DNA from: an uncultured Gemmiger sp.
GTDB lineage: Bacteria; Bacillota; Clostridia; Oscillospirales; Ruminococcaceae
DNA: 64,000 nucleotides
Assembly (NCBI RefSeq): GCF_934561205.1
Contig: NZ_CAKTFU010000006.1
Location: 1 to 64,000 of the forward strand
Direction: 5' to 3'
A program made the position numbers and the translations under genes. The stretch's first letter is position 1. The number at the start of each line of letters is the position of its first letter. Under the pieces are notes generated by a model. That model was not told the origin of the DNA. It was given only the letters and a program-made list of their open reading frames with translations, and searched no databases. This document shows positions 46,974 to 55,609 of the stretch, in pieces.

Positions 46974-48395
46974 TTATTTGTCGCTGCAGGAGGTGCAGCC
47001 CGCGCAGGCGGCGCAGCCGTGGCTTTCGCTCCACAGGCGGTCTGCGGTGGGGGTCCACTGGTCGGCGTAGGGCTTGCAGCGGCGGAAAACATCATCGGTG
47101 GATTCCGGCTGCTGCATATCGGTGCTGTGGGCGCCGCTGCGCTTGACCATTTCGCCCAGAAGCTCGGGGTTTTCCAGCATCGGGCAGGGGCGCAGGTGGT
47201 TGCCGTTGAAGGGCTGACCCTTGTGGTATTCCTTGAACAGGGGCTGCTGCAGACATTCCAGCAGGCTCTTGTCGTGGATGTTGGCGTTGGAGTAGTGGAT
47301 AAAGACACAAGGCTCCACGTCGCCGGCGGGGTTGATGTGGGCATACTGGCGACCGCCGGCAATGCAGCCGTCGATGTACTCGCCGTCGTTCTGGAAGTCA
47401 ATGCAGAAGATGGGCTTGCCGCCGGTGAAGCCGCGGATCTCGCGCACGCGCTTGACCATATACTCGCGCTGCTCGGCGTTGAGCATCAGGTCGACGTTGG
47501 CGCCGTCACCGATGGGCATATAGTGGAAGTACCAGTTGAAGCGCACACCGTGGCTGATGAGCATATCCATAAACTCATCGCTGGTAACAGCCTTGTAGTT
47601 GGCGCTGGTGTAGCAGATGGAGGTGCCGAACAAAAGCCCGTTCTGCTTCATCAGATCCATCGCGTGCATAACGCGCGCGTACACGCCGGGACCGCGGCGG
47701 TCGTCGGTGGCGTCACCGATGCCCTCAATGGAGATAAAGAACGCCATATTGCCGACTTCCTTGACACGGTCGCAGAACGCCTGATCGATCAGGGTGCCGT
47801 TGGTGAACAGGTGGAACACGGAATTCTGGTGCTTGGCAGCCAGCTTGAACAGATCCTCCTTGCGGCAGGTCGGCTCGCCGCCGGTGCACATATACCAGTG
47901 GATGCCCAGCTCCTCGCCCTCGGTGACGATGCGGTCCATATCCTCAAAGCTCAGGTTCAGGCGGTTGCCGTACTCGGCAGCCCAGCAGCCCTTGCAGTGC
48001 AGGTTGCAGGCGGAGGTGGGGTCAAACAGCAAGATCCAGGGCATATTGCAGTCGTACTTTTTGCGCAGCTCCATAACGTAGTTGTAGCCGGCAAACATAC
48101 CCTCGTACACAAGGTTGAGGGCGTTCATCTTCAGGATATGGGGGTCGATCTCGTTGATGGCGCTGTAGGCGTACTGCATCCACTTGCCGTTGGGGTCAGA
48201 CACAAAGGCGCGAACCTTATCCCAGTCGGCATCGGGGTAGCGGTGTGCCAGCAGGGGCTGCGCCATATTGACCAGCTTGACGGCCTGCTCTGCCATATTT
48301 TCGGGACCCTTGCCGCGCACAGACTTGATGGCACTGTCAAGGGCGGCGCTGAAGGCAGCGCGCTCGGCGGCATGGACAATTTTATTCATCGGCAT
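46974..48395 (-). CDS. radical SAM protein with SPASM/twitch-like auxiliary cluster
   Basis: A 473-aa radical SAM enzyme. The SAM cluster is CNLHCKGCW near residue 130. The mid-C-terminal CIAGGRQYAHINPAGDVEPCVF is the SPASM-like site. The tail ends with CAACAGCTSC, a CxxCxxCxxC row. About 110 helical residues precede the core. AAGGAG precedes the ATG at 48395. It is transcribed away from a TetR gene that probably controls it. Substrate unknown; no small precursor peptide gene was spotted nearby. Confidence 0.87.
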   Translation of the reverse strand: MPMNKIVHAAERAAFSAALDSAIKSVRGKGPENMAEQAVKLVNMAQPLLAHRYPDADWDKVRAFVSDPNGKWMQYAYSAINEIDPHILKMNALNLVYEGMFAGYNYVMELRKKYDCNMPWILLFDPTSACNLHCKGCWAAEYGNRLNLSFEDMDRIVTEGEELGIHWYMCTGGEPTCRKEDLFKLAAKHQNSVFHLFTNGTLIDQAFCDRVKEVGNMAFFISIEGIGDATDDRRGPGVYARVMHAMDLMKQNGLLFGTSICYTSANYKAVTSDEFMDMLISHGVRFNWYFHYMPIGDGANVDLMLNAEQREYMVKRVREIRGFTGGKPIFCIDFQNDGEYIDGCIAGGRQYAHINPAGDVEPCVFIHYSNANIHDKSLLECLQQPLFKEYHKGQPFNGNHLRPCPMLENPELLGEMVKRSGAHSTDMQQPESTDDVFRRCKPYADQWTPTADRLWSESHGCAACAGCTSCSDK

Positions 48396-48470
48396 AATGG
48401 GATGCTCCTTTTTTCGTTCGATGGGCGGAATTGTTTCAATAGCCTTATTGTAAGCGTTTGGGGCAAAAAG

Positions 48471-48499
48471 AACATAGGCAAAAGGCGGGGTTTGTTCAA
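48471..48499 (-). promoter_or_regulatory. promoter of the SPASM radical SAM gene
   Basis: TTGAAC (48494-48499) and TATGTT (48471-48476) on the minus strand, spacer 17. Confidence 0.6.
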
Positions 48500-48525
48500 G
48501 TTTGACGATGCGGAGCGGGCAAAAC

Positions 48526-48556
48526 TGTACAAATCGACAAAAATGTCCAAGGTACA
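48526..48556. promoter_or_regulatory. candidate TetR operator: nested inverted repeat
   Basis: Outer arms TGTAC (48526-48530) and GTACA (48552-48556) and inner arms GACA (48536-48539) and TGTC (48544-48547) share one centre. The site lies between the two divergent promoters, where a TetR repressor could control both genes. Confidence 0.55.
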
Positions 48557-48574
48557 TGGGGCGCAAAAAATCAT

Positions 48575-48604
48575 TTGCAAAGGGCGCATAAGTTGTGATA
48601 TAAT
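48575..48604 (+). promoter_or_regulatory. promoter of the TetR gene
   Basis: TTGCAA (48575-48580) and TATAAT (48599-48604), spacer 18, about 39 bases before the start. Confidence 0.68.
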
Positions 48605-48642
48605 GATGAAAAATCGACTTTTGGGAAGGAGAAACGTCTGCT

Positions 48643-49200
48643 ATGCCCCGATCCAACCAGACCAAGCGCCTGCTGGCACAAAGCCTGCAGGAGATCATGG
48701 CCACGACCCCGCTGGAAAAAATTTCAGTCAACGATATTGTGGATCACGCCGGCGTGGGACGCAACACCTTTTACTACCATTTTGAGGATAAGTACGATCT
48801 GGTAAACTGGTATTTTCAGAACGGCATCACCGGCTTTCTGGTCGAGCGTTCGGCGTACAGCAGCTGGGACGCCATGCTGGACGCCATTGTGGATTACTTA
48901 GAGCAAAACAAGGTGTTTTACTGCAACGCTCTTGCCTACAACGGGCAGAACAGCCTGCAGGAATATGTGTTTGAGTATCTTTGCTCCATTTTCCGCCAGC
49001 GCGCCAAGGAGATGATGCCCACCGCCACACCCGACCAGTGCCTGAATGTGGGGCGCTTTTATGCGGGTGCGCTGATGGGTGTGCTGATCCCGTGGGCGCT
49101 GGGCGGTATGAAAACACGCATTATGCGCTCGCCCCAGTGGGTGGATCTGCTGCTGCCCGAAAAGCTGGTCAAAGACCTGCGCGGCAGTGTGGCAAAATGA
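48643..49200 (+). CDS. TetR/AcrR family transcriptional regulator
   Basis: A 185-aa repressor. The N-terminal HTH is typical: TPLEKISVNDIVDHAGVGRNTFYYHFEDKYDLV. The C-terminal ligand-binding half fits the TetR_C group seen in Firmicutes (dihydroxyacetone kinase-regulator type). GAAGGAG precedes the ATG. Divergent from the radical SAM gene, with a nested inverted repeat between them. Ligand unknown. Confidence 0.92.
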   Translation: MPRSNQTKRLLAQSLQEIMATTPLEKISVNDIVDHAGVGRNTFYYHFEDKYDLVNWYFQNGITGFLVERSAYSSWDAMLDAIVDYLEQNKVFYCNALAYNGQNSLQEYVFEYLCSIFRQRAKEMMPTATPDQCLNVGRFYAGALMGVLIPWALGGMKTRIMRSPQWVDLLLPEKLVKDLRGSVAK

Positions 49201-49205
49201 GTATA

Positions 49206-49259
49206 ACAAAAAACCTGCTCTCTGTTTGTCGAAAAGACAGACAGGAAGCAGGTTTTTTA
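49206..49259. terminator. bidirectional terminator
   Basis: AAAAAACCTGCT..CTGTTTGTC pairs with GACAGACAG..AGCAGGTTTTTT. The A-run and T-run let it serve both the TetR gene and the converging gene on the other strand. Confidence 0.85.
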
Positions 49260-49272
49260 TTGCGGTAAGGTG

Positions 49273-50217
49273 TTAAAAGTCAAGGTTTAGCGGGAAGGTG
49301 TACTCCTCCGGCAGGTGGTTGCCCAGCACTGCATACTCGGAAATGTGGCGGTTGAGGTAATTGATATCCCCTTCCCAGTCCAGCATCAGAACGGGCAAGC
49401 CGGTTTCCAGACGACCTGCCACAATGCCGCTGCGCAGCCGTTTGGAGGTTTCGGGCGTGACGTCCCCGCGGCGGGAAATCATGCAGAACAGCGATTCCTG
49501 CGCGATGCTCTCGACCCAGTCGGGCTGCAGGATGCTGTCGATCTCGTCCTCCCCTGCCTGTACGGTCAGCATATACATCATACGGTGCTTTTTCAGGGCG
49601 CGGGCGGCAAGGCAAGCCTCGGGCGTAAGCTCCGGCGTGTGCAGCAGGGGCAGCACCACGATATTCATACAGGGCAAAAGCGCCTCAATGCAGGCGGGGG
49701 TCAGGGTTTCCGGCTCTGCCAGAATGCCAAAGACGCTTTCGGGGTTGGCAAGCGCCAGCGCGGCGGCATCGGCGGGGTTGCCGCGGGTGGCATCCAGCAC
49801 CCAGACAAAGCTGCCCTGTTTGGCGGCGGCGGGGACTTGCTCGGCAAGGGATGCATCGCCGCAGACGGCGACCTGCACCCAGGAAAACGGTGCGTGGTCG
49901 GCATCGGCCTGTACCTTCATCTTGCTGGCGCCGTAGATCAGCCCGCTGAAGCCGAGGTTGACACCCACGGTGCAGATGCGGTCATCCTCCACCGAATCCA
50001 GCAGGTTGTGGATCATTGAATAATAGCAGCTGTCGGTGCGCTGCAGGGCTGCCTGCGCACAGGCAAAAAAATCCTTTTGCTGCGGTTTTTTTGCCAGGGT
50101 GGCGCACATATCCACATAGTTGCGCAGCTGGCGGAATCCCCCGCGGCGGATATCTTCCACGGCGCGGTGGGCAAGGGTCAAGGTAAAGCTGCGTGTGCTG
50201 CTGTACTCCACGGCCAT
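49273..50217 (-). CDS. conserved-looking protein of unknown function
   Basis: A 314-aa soluble protein with no signal peptide, helix or metal cluster that I can see. The N-terminal third is helical and basic (HRAVEDIRRGGFRQLRNYV). The rest alternates strands and helices with a Rossmann-like feel (FSWVQVAVCGDASLAEQV, MNIVVLPLLHT). AAAGGAAAG precedes the ATG. It is the last gene before mutS2 on the strand but is separated from it by a repeat. I do not recognise the family. Confidence 0.65.
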   Translation of the reverse strand: MAVEYSSTRSFTLTLAHRAVEDIRRGGFRQLRNYVDMCATLAKKPQQKDFFACAQAALQRTDSCYYSMIHNLLDSVEDDRICTVGVNLGFSGLIYGASKMKVQADADHAPFSWVQVAVCGDASLAEQVPAAAKQGSFVWVLDATRGNPADAAALALANPESVFGILAEPETLTPACIEALLPCMNIVVLPLLHTPELTPEACLAARALKKHRMMYMLTVQAGEDEIDSILQPDWVESIAQESLFCMISRRGDVTPETSKRLRSGIVAGRLETGLPVLMLDWEGDINYLNRHISEYAVLGNHLPEEYTFPLNLDF

Positions 50218-50308
50218 AAACGGTCACTCTCTTTCCTTTGGTCTTGTAATCAGTATAGCACAGGGCGGCGCAAAATCGCCATATACAAAAAGCAGGATTT
50301 GTTTTAAA

Positions 50309-50364
50309 AAATACCGCATAAATTCTAAGTTGTGCCGATACGGCGGGAATTGTGCGGTGTTGCC
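50309..50364. repeat. short copy of the MITE-like element
   Basis: Fifty-six bases that join both ends of the element at 12648-12819: ATACCGCATAAATTCTAAGT at the left and GGCGGGAATTGTGCGG..GTTGCC at the right. The middle of the larger copy is missing, so this is an internally deleted form. It ends two bases before the mutS2 stop. Confidence 0.68.
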
Positions 50365-50365
50365 T

Positions 50366-52741
50366 TTACTTCAGCTCCACAACGGTGACGCCGCTCTCCC
50401 CCTCGCCGTAGCGCCCGGAGCGGAAGCTCTTGACCGCCTTGTGGGTGCGCAGATGCTTTTGGATGGCGGTGCGCAGTGCGCCGGTGCCGTTGCCGTGGAT
50501 GATATACAGCGTGTGCTGGGCGCGCAGCATACCGCTGTCCAAAAATTTATCCACCTCGTTCAGCGCTTCGTCCACCGTGTAGCCCAGCAGGTTCAGCTCC
50601 ATACTGGTCTTGCGGCTGCTGTCCAGCTGCACGCGGGAGCTGTTGCGGCGGGGCTGCGGCGCGGGGCGCTTGTCCATTTTGGCGGGGGCGCACAAGCCGG
50701 AAAGCGGCACCTTGGTTTTCATAATACCGGCGCGCACCTCCACCATACCGCTGCGGTCGGGGCGTGCGGTGACGGTGGCAAGCTGGTTTAGCTCGGCGAT
50801 CATAACCTCCTGCCCGATCTGCACGTCCTTGAGCGGTACAAAATCGCGGGCAGCCTGCGGCTTGGCGGCGGTCTTTTTCAAAAGCCCCTCGGTATCCTTG
50901 CGGGCAATTTCCCGGGCGCGCACGGCACGCTGGGCGGCGCTGGTTTTTTCATCCTTCTGGATGCGGCGCAGCTCGTCGGTTAAATTGTACGCCTCGTTCT
51001 GCACGTTCTGCACAAGCTCGTTGGCGCGGCGGCGGGCGTTTTCCAGCTCCTCCTGCCCTTGGCGGATCAGCTCATCGCGCTTTTTCTCGGCACTTTCCAG
51101 CGCGTGTTCGGCGTCATAGCGCGCTTTTTCGGCATCGTCCTGCGCCGCCTTGAGCTGCAGTTTCAAATCGTCCAGCTGGGCAAGGACGCTGTCCAGCCGC
51201 TTGTCGTCGTTGGACATATGGCTGCGGGCGGCGTCGATGATGTTGGCGGGGATGCCAAGCTTGGCGCTGATCAAAAAGGCGTTGGACTTGCCCGGCACGC
51301 CGACGCTGAGCTTATAGGTGGGCATCAGCGTTTCTACGTTGAATTCGCAGCTGGCGTTGACCACGCCGGGCGTTTCCAGCGCATAGACCTTCATCTCGGC
51401 ATAGTGGGTGGTCGCCATCAGCAGGCTGCCTTGGCGGCGCAGCTGCTCCAGAATGCTGACTGCCAGCGCCGCGCCCTCGGCGGGGTCGGTGCCGGCGCCC
51501 AGCTCGTCCAGCAGTACCAGCGAGCCGCGGCGGGCGATCTGTAAAATAGCACCGATGCGCTTCATATGACCGGAGAAGGTCGAAAGGCTCTGCTCAATGC
51601 TCTGCTCGTCGCCGATGTCCACAAGGTACTCGTCAAAATGGCAGACGGTGCTGCTCTCGTGCGCGGGGATCAAAAAGCCGTACTGCGCCATGGCGTTGAG
51701 CAGCCCGGCGGTTTTCAGCGACACAGTCTTGCCGCCGGTGTTCGGACCGGTGATGACCAGCGTGTCGTATTCGTCACCCAAGGAAATATCCACAGGTACG
51801 ACCTTTTTCTTGTCGATCAACGGGTGGCGGGCTTTGTTCAGCTTAAAGCGCACACTGTCGCTGACGGCGGGCATAAAGGCGTTTTGCTCCACGGCAAGGC
51901 GCGCCTTTGCCAGCAGCAGGTCAATTTGCAGCATGGCGTCGTAGCTGTAGCTGAACTGCGGCTCCAAGCTGCCCACCTGCGCCGAGAAGGAGGACAAAAT
52001 GCGGGTGATCTCCTCCTGCTCCTGCGCGCGCAGCTGCATAATGCGGGCGTTGGCTTCGACCACGGCGGTCGGCTCAACAAAGACGGTGGCGCCGGTGCTG
52101 GAAACATCGTGGATGACGCCGCCCACCTCGCCGCGGTACTCGGCGCGCACCGGTACGACATAGCGCCCGTTGCGCAGGGAAACCACGGCGTCCTGCAAAA
52201 ATTTGTTGGTGGTGGAATTTTTGATGATGGCATCCAGCTTGGTGCGGATGGAATCCTCGGTCTGGCGGATCTTACGGCGCAGATCGCTCAGGGTGACGCT
52301 GGCGGTGTCCGCCATTTCGTCCGGCGAAAGAATGCTTTCGGAAATCTGGCGCTCCAACACGGGCTGGGGTGCCAGTGCGTAAAAAAGGTCGTCGGTAGGC
52401 AGCATTTCATGCTCGCTCAGACCGTACCACTGGTTCAGCCCCGCAAAATTGCGCAGTGTGGCGGCAATTTCCAGCAACTCGCCCATGGACAGAATGCCGC
52501 CCTTTTGGGCGTGCGCCACGACACGGCGCACCTCGTTGACGCTGCCAAAGCGCGGGCTGCCGTTTTTGATGAGCAGCGCGTTGACGGCGTTGGTCTGCGC
52601 CAGTGCATAGCGTTCTTCTTCCACGGTGTCAAAGGGTTGCAGGGTCTGCATCATGGCTTTGGTTTCGCGGCAGGTGCAAAGCTGCACGGCGCGCGCCAAA
52701 ACCTTGTCGAGTTCTAAGGTGGTTTTATAGGCTGTATCCAT
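50366..52741 (-). CDS. mutS2: endonuclease MutS2
   Basis: A 791-aa MutS homologue without the mismatch-recognition domain. Walker A is ITGPNTGGKTVSLKT, and LLDELGAGTDPAEGAAL is Walker B and following. A long coiled coil (about 510-620) and a C-terminal Smr nuclease domain follow (LNLLGYTVDEAL ... YIIHGNGTGALRTAIQKHL). It acts against recombination or on collided ribosomes. It follows recO by 16 bases. Confidence 0.96.
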   Translation of the reverse strand: MDTAYKTTLELDKVLARAVQLCTCRETKAMMQTLQPFDTVEEERYALAQTNAVNALLIKNGSPRFGSVNEVRRVVAHAQKGGILSMGELLEIAATLRNFAGLNQWYGLSEHEMLPTDDLFYALAPQPVLERQISESILSPDEMADTASVTLSDLRRKIRQTEDSIRTKLDAIIKNSTTNKFLQDAVVSLRNGRYVVPVRAEYRGEVGGVIHDVSSTGATVFVEPTAVVEANARIMQLRAQEQEEITRILSSFSAQVGSLEPQFSYSYDAMLQIDLLLAKARLAVEQNAFMPAVSDSVRFKLNKARHPLIDKKKVVPVDISLGDEYDTLVITGPNTGGKTVSLKTAGLLNAMAQYGFLIPAHESSTVCHFDEYLVDIGDEQSIEQSLSTFSGHMKRIGAILQIARRGSLVLLDELGAGTDPAEGAALAVSILEQLRRQGSLLMATTHYAEMKVYALETPGVVNASCEFNVETLMPTYKLSVGVPGKSNAFLISAKLGIPANIIDAARSHMSNDDKRLDSVLAQLDDLKLQLKAAQDDAEKARYDAEHALESAEKKRDELIRQGQEELENARRRANELVQNVQNEAYNLTDELRRIQKDEKTSAAQRAVRAREIARKDTEGLLKKTAAKPQAARDFVPLKDVQIGQEVMIAELNQLATVTARPDRSGMVEVRAGIMKTKVPLSGLCAPAKMDKRPAPQPRRNSSRVQLDSSRKTSMELNLLGYTVDEALNEVDKFLDSGMLRAQHTLYIIHGNGTGALRTAIQKHLRTHKAVKSFRSGRYGEGESGVTVVELK

Positions 52742-52757
52742 ACAGGGTCAAGTTCTC

Positions 52758-53501
52758 CTACTCTACTACGGTTTTGAGAAAATCCAGCGTTTTCAACCCG
52801 TGTTCCAGGTGCGTCAGCAGATACTGCTCACAGACGCCGGACAGATTTTTTAACGATGCATCGGCCAAAGAAAAGGAAAACAGCTTGTTATCCTCACTCA
52901 GGCAGATATGGCGCAGGGCATACAGTGCGCCGGGGTCTAAGTTGGGCAGGTGCCGCTCGCGGTCGGCGCAGGCGGCGCAGAGCAAGCGTCCCTCCGCCGG
53001 GCTGAAATAAAACGAGCCTCCGTCGTATTTTCCGCAGGCAGAGCAAGCCAGCACATCGGGCATATACCCTGCCAGGCACAGCGCGCGCAGCTCGTAGATG
53101 GCTTTCAGCTGCCGCCACGGGCGCTTTTTTTCGCAGATCATGTACAGGCAGTTCAGCAAAAGGCGCAGCTGCGCCTCGGCCTCGGGCGGCGCGGGCGAAA
53201 GCTCGGCGGCGACCTCTGCCATATAGGATGCCAGCGCCAGCCCCTCCACCGTGGAGGACACGCCGTAAAACACCTTTTTGACCTGCGCATCATCCACAAA
53301 ATAGTGGCTGCGGCCGCTGGTCAGCACAAATTCGGAATAGCTGAAATGCCCGCATGCGCTGAACAGCTTGTTTTTCAGCCGCAGGCTGCCCTTGGCGGAG
53401 GCGGATATGACCCCCAGGTCAGGGGTCAGCAGGGTCAGGATCTGGTCGGCCTCCCCCAGTTTCACCTGCCGCAGCACCAGACCCGTTGTCGCTATCGGCA
53501 T
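52758..53501 (-). CDS. recO: DNA repair protein RecO
   Basis: A 247-aa recombination mediator that loads RecA with RecR. The N-terminal OB fold begins IATTGLVLRQVKLGEADQIL. The zinc-binding Cys pairs CSACG and CAACA are near residues 153-180. AGGAGGG precedes the ATG. The start lies inside the end of the yqzL-like frame. Confidence 0.93.
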   Translation of the reverse strand: MPIATTGLVLRQVKLGEADQILTLLTPDLGVISASAKGSLRLKNKLFSACGHFSYSEFVLTSGRSHYFVDDAQVKKVFYGVSSTVEGLALASYMAEVAAELSPAPPEAEAQLRLLLNCLYMICEKKRPWRQLKAIYELRALCLAGYMPDVLACSACGKYDGGSFYFSPAEGRLLCAACADRERHLPNLDPGALYALRHICLSEDNKLFSFSLADASLKNLSGVCEQYLLTHLEHGLKTLDFLKTVVE

Positions 53502-53595
53502 GGGTGCCCTCCTGTTGCGTGTTTTGCTTGTAGCGCAGATAATCGTAAACGCTGCCGGTTTGGGCAAACTGTGCCCAGTCCCCTGCCGTAGCCAT
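53419..53595 (-). CDS. yqzL: YqzL-like small protein overlapping recO
   Basis: A 58-aa frame directly before recO. Residues 7-24 read WAQFAQTGSVYDYLRYKQ, matching the short YqzL family (W..F..TGS...YL.YK), which sits beside recO in Bacillus. AAAGGGGGC precedes its ATG. The family is usually about 47 aa; here the last third is Gly/Asp/Pro-rich and overlaps recO by 83 bases in another frame. That tail may be just carry-over to the next stop. Function unknown. Confidence 0.62.
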   Translation of the reverse strand: MATAGDWAQFAQTGSVYDYLRYKQNTQQEGTHADSDNGSGAAAGETGGGRPDPDPADP

Positions 53596-53601
53596 ACCGA
53601 T

Positions 53602-53637
53602 GCCCCCTTTCTTTACCCTATTATAAAAGAAGGGGGC
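53602..53637 (-). promoter_or_regulatory. hairpin covering the yqzL ribosome site
   Basis: GCCCCCTT.. (53602 on) pairs with ..AAGGGGGC (ends 53637), about 12 pairs with one bulge. On the minus strand the second arm contains the AAAGGGGG ribosome site, so folding could reduce translation of the yqzL-recO message. Confidence 0.42.
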
Positions 53638-53676
53638 TACAAAAGTTGTCAGCTTGGGCGGGAAATAATCGGGCGT

Positions 53677-54588
53677 TTACGGCTTGGCAAAGCCGAGGTT
53701 GTTGAGCTGCTGCTCGCTGTCGCGCCAATCCTCGCGCACCTTGACCCAGCATTGCAGGTTCACCTTGACGCCGAGCAGCTCCTCGATGTCGGCGCGGGCG
53801 GCGGAGCCGATCTTTTTCAGCATCTGCCCGCCCTTGCCGATGATCATACCCTTGTGGCTTTTGCGCTCGCAGTAAATGTCCACATCAATATCAATTAAAT
53901 CCTTGTCGGGGCGCTCCTTGAAGCGCTCGACCACAACGGCGATGCCGTGGGGGATCTCGTCCCGCATAAACAGCAGGGCTTTTTCGCGCACCAGCTCGGC
54001 CACCAGTTCTTTTTCGGGCATATCGGTAAAGGCTTCATCGTCAAAATAGTGCGGGCCTTCGTTGCCGTAGGGTTTCAGCACGGCAAACAGCTCGTCGCAG
54101 CCGGTGCCGTCCTTGGCGGAAACCGTCAGCACCTTGTCAAAGCAGCCGAACTCCTCGATCCGACGGCGGCGGGCTTCCAGCTGGGTCAGGCTGTTGAGCA
54201 GGTCTACCTTGTTGATGACCGCCACAGCGGGGCCGCCCTTTTGCAGGGCGGCGACCATGCGCAGCTCGGCGTCGGTGAACTCCCCCTCCGGCTCAAACAG
54301 CATCAGGGTCACATCCACGTCCTTCAGGCTGGCGGCGGCGGTCTGGGTCATGCGGGCGTCCAGCTTGTTGCGGGCAGCATGGATGCCGGGGGTGTCCATC
54401 AGCACATACTGCACGGGCCCCTTGGTGATGATGCCGGTGATGCGGCTGCGGGTGGTCTGGGGCTTTTGGGTGACGATGGCCACTTTTTCGCCCACAAGGT
54501 AGTTGGTCAGGCTGGATTTGCCCACGTTGGGGCGACCCACCAGCGCCACAAATACGCTGCTGGGCATTTCAGGAATCGGTTTCGCCAT
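53677..54588 (-). CDS. era: GTPase Era
   Basis: A 303-aa GTPase needed for 16S rRNA maturation. G1 is GRPNVGKSSLTN, G3 DTPGI, G4 NKVD. The C-terminal KH domain ends GMIIGKGGQMLKKIGSAAR. The ATG at 54588 has AAAGGCGA upstream and overlaps dgkA by 20 bases; a later ATG at 54567 lacks a site. Confidence 0.97.
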   Translation of the reverse strand: MAKPIPEMPSSVFVALVGRPNVGKSSLTNYLVGEKVAIVTQKPQTTRSRITGIITKGPVQYVLMDTPGIHAARNKLDARMTQTAAASLKDVDVTLMLFEPEGEFTDAELRMVAALQKGGPAVAVINKVDLLNSLTQLEARRRRIEEFGCFDKVLTVSAKDGTGCDELFAVLKPYGNEGPHYFDDEAFTDMPEKELVAELVREKALLFMRDEIPHGIAVVVERFKERPDKDLIDIDVDIYCERKSHKGMIIGKGGQMLKKIGSAARADIEELLGVKVNLQCWVKVREDWRDSEQQLNNLGFAKP

Positions 54589-55072
54589 TCGGATTTTCGC
54601 CTTTCTGTGTTGAGTTATCGTAACGGAAAATAAAGCCCCAAAGCAGCAGGGGCACAGACACGACCACGCCGAGGACGTTGCCCCAATGCGCGGTAAAATT
54701 TGCCCACAGTACGCCAAAACGCGGGATAAACAGGAACACGGCAATGACCAGCGCTGCCAGCGCCATCACCAGCACCGCCCCGGCTGCCATATCCTTGGCG
54801 GCCCCGGCGGTCCACCAGTGGGAGGTGTCGGGCTTGTCCACGGCGCGCTCAATGGCAGAGTTTACCAGTTCCAGCGCCAGCACGGCGCCCACGCAGAGCA
54901 CGATCAGCGCCCACTCGACGGCGGACAGCCTTGCCCAGTAGGACCCAAGACAGGCGTACAGTGCCGCGCACAGGTGGAACCGGAAGTTGCGTTCCTCTTT
55001 TATGGCGGCGCGGATGCCGTTGTAGGCGTACACAAAGCCGCGGGCAAAGCGGGCCAGACGTTCAAATTTCAT
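54569..55072 (-). CDS. dgkA: diacylglycerol/undecaprenol kinase family protein
   Basis: A 167-aa membrane kinase of the DagK family. It has FRFHLCAALYA, the ELVNSAIERAVD active-site motif and the conserved AKDMAAGAVL. In Gram-positives these enzymes phosphorylate undecaprenol. The protein is longer than usual (about 125-140 aa), with an extra C-terminal helix and a polar tail. It overlaps ybeY by 11 bases. Confidence 0.93.
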   Translation of the reverse strand: MKFERLARFARGFVYAYNGIRAAIKEERNFRFHLCAALYACLGSYWARLSAVEWALIVLCVGAVLALELVNSAIERAVDKPDTSHWWTAGAAKDMAAGAVLVMALAALVIAVFLFIPRFGVLWANFTAHWGNVLGVVVSVPLLLWGFIFRYDNSTQKGENPNGETDS

Positions 55073-55562
55073 CGCTGGTATACGAGACAGTGCGCGGCAG
55101 ACCCAGCTGGATCAGCACAGCCTCCTCCTTTTCGCGCATACGCACGGCTTCCAGACCGCCCGCCTCGTGGTCGTAGCCCAGCAGGTGCAGCATGGAATGT
55201 ACCGTCAGGTAGGCGACCTCGCGCTGCAGGGAATGCCCGTACAGCTCCGCTTGCTCGGTGGCGCGCTCCATCGAAATGACGATGTCGCCCAGAATTTTGC
55301 AGCCGTTGTCCTCGTCGATGTCGTACTCGCCGTTTTCGCCCATCGGGAAACTGAGCACGTCGGTGGCGGAATCCTTATTGCGGTATTCCAGATTCAGCTC
55401 GTGGATGCGGTTGTTGTCCACAAAGGTGACGCTGATCTCGGCGGGGCCGTCAAACTTTTCAAAGTCCAGCACGGCGTTGCAGCTGCGGCGGATCAGAATC
55501 CGCAGCCCGGACGGAATTTTGATAACGTTCTGGTCATTGGTGATCAATACTTTATTGGACAT
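55062..55562 (-). CDS. ybeY: endoribonuclease YbeY
   Basis: A 166-aa metal-dependent nuclease acting on rRNA ends. The zinc site is HSMLHLLGYDHE near the C-terminus. The middle contains NRIHELNLEYRNKDSATDVLSFP, the family core. It lies between phoH and dgkA, as in Bacillus. Confidence 0.96.
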   Translation of the reverse strand: MSNKVLITNDQNVIKIPSGLRILIRRSCNAVLDFEKFDGPAEISVTFVDNNRIHELNLEYRNKDSATDVLSFPMGENGEYDIDEDNGCKILGDIVISMERATEQAELYGHSLQREVAYLTVHSMLHLLGYDHEAGGLEAVRMREKEEAVLIQLGLPRTVSYTSDEI

Positions 55563-55609
55563 AATATGCGAACCTCCTGCTCATTTTTGTTCGGTAGTGC
55601 GATATACTT

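Noticed and set aside
46902..48785. A 627-codon plus-strand frame opposite the SPASM radical SAM gene
   Set aside because: It is the antisense shadow of a clear radical SAM gene and crosses its terminator and the divergent promoter region.
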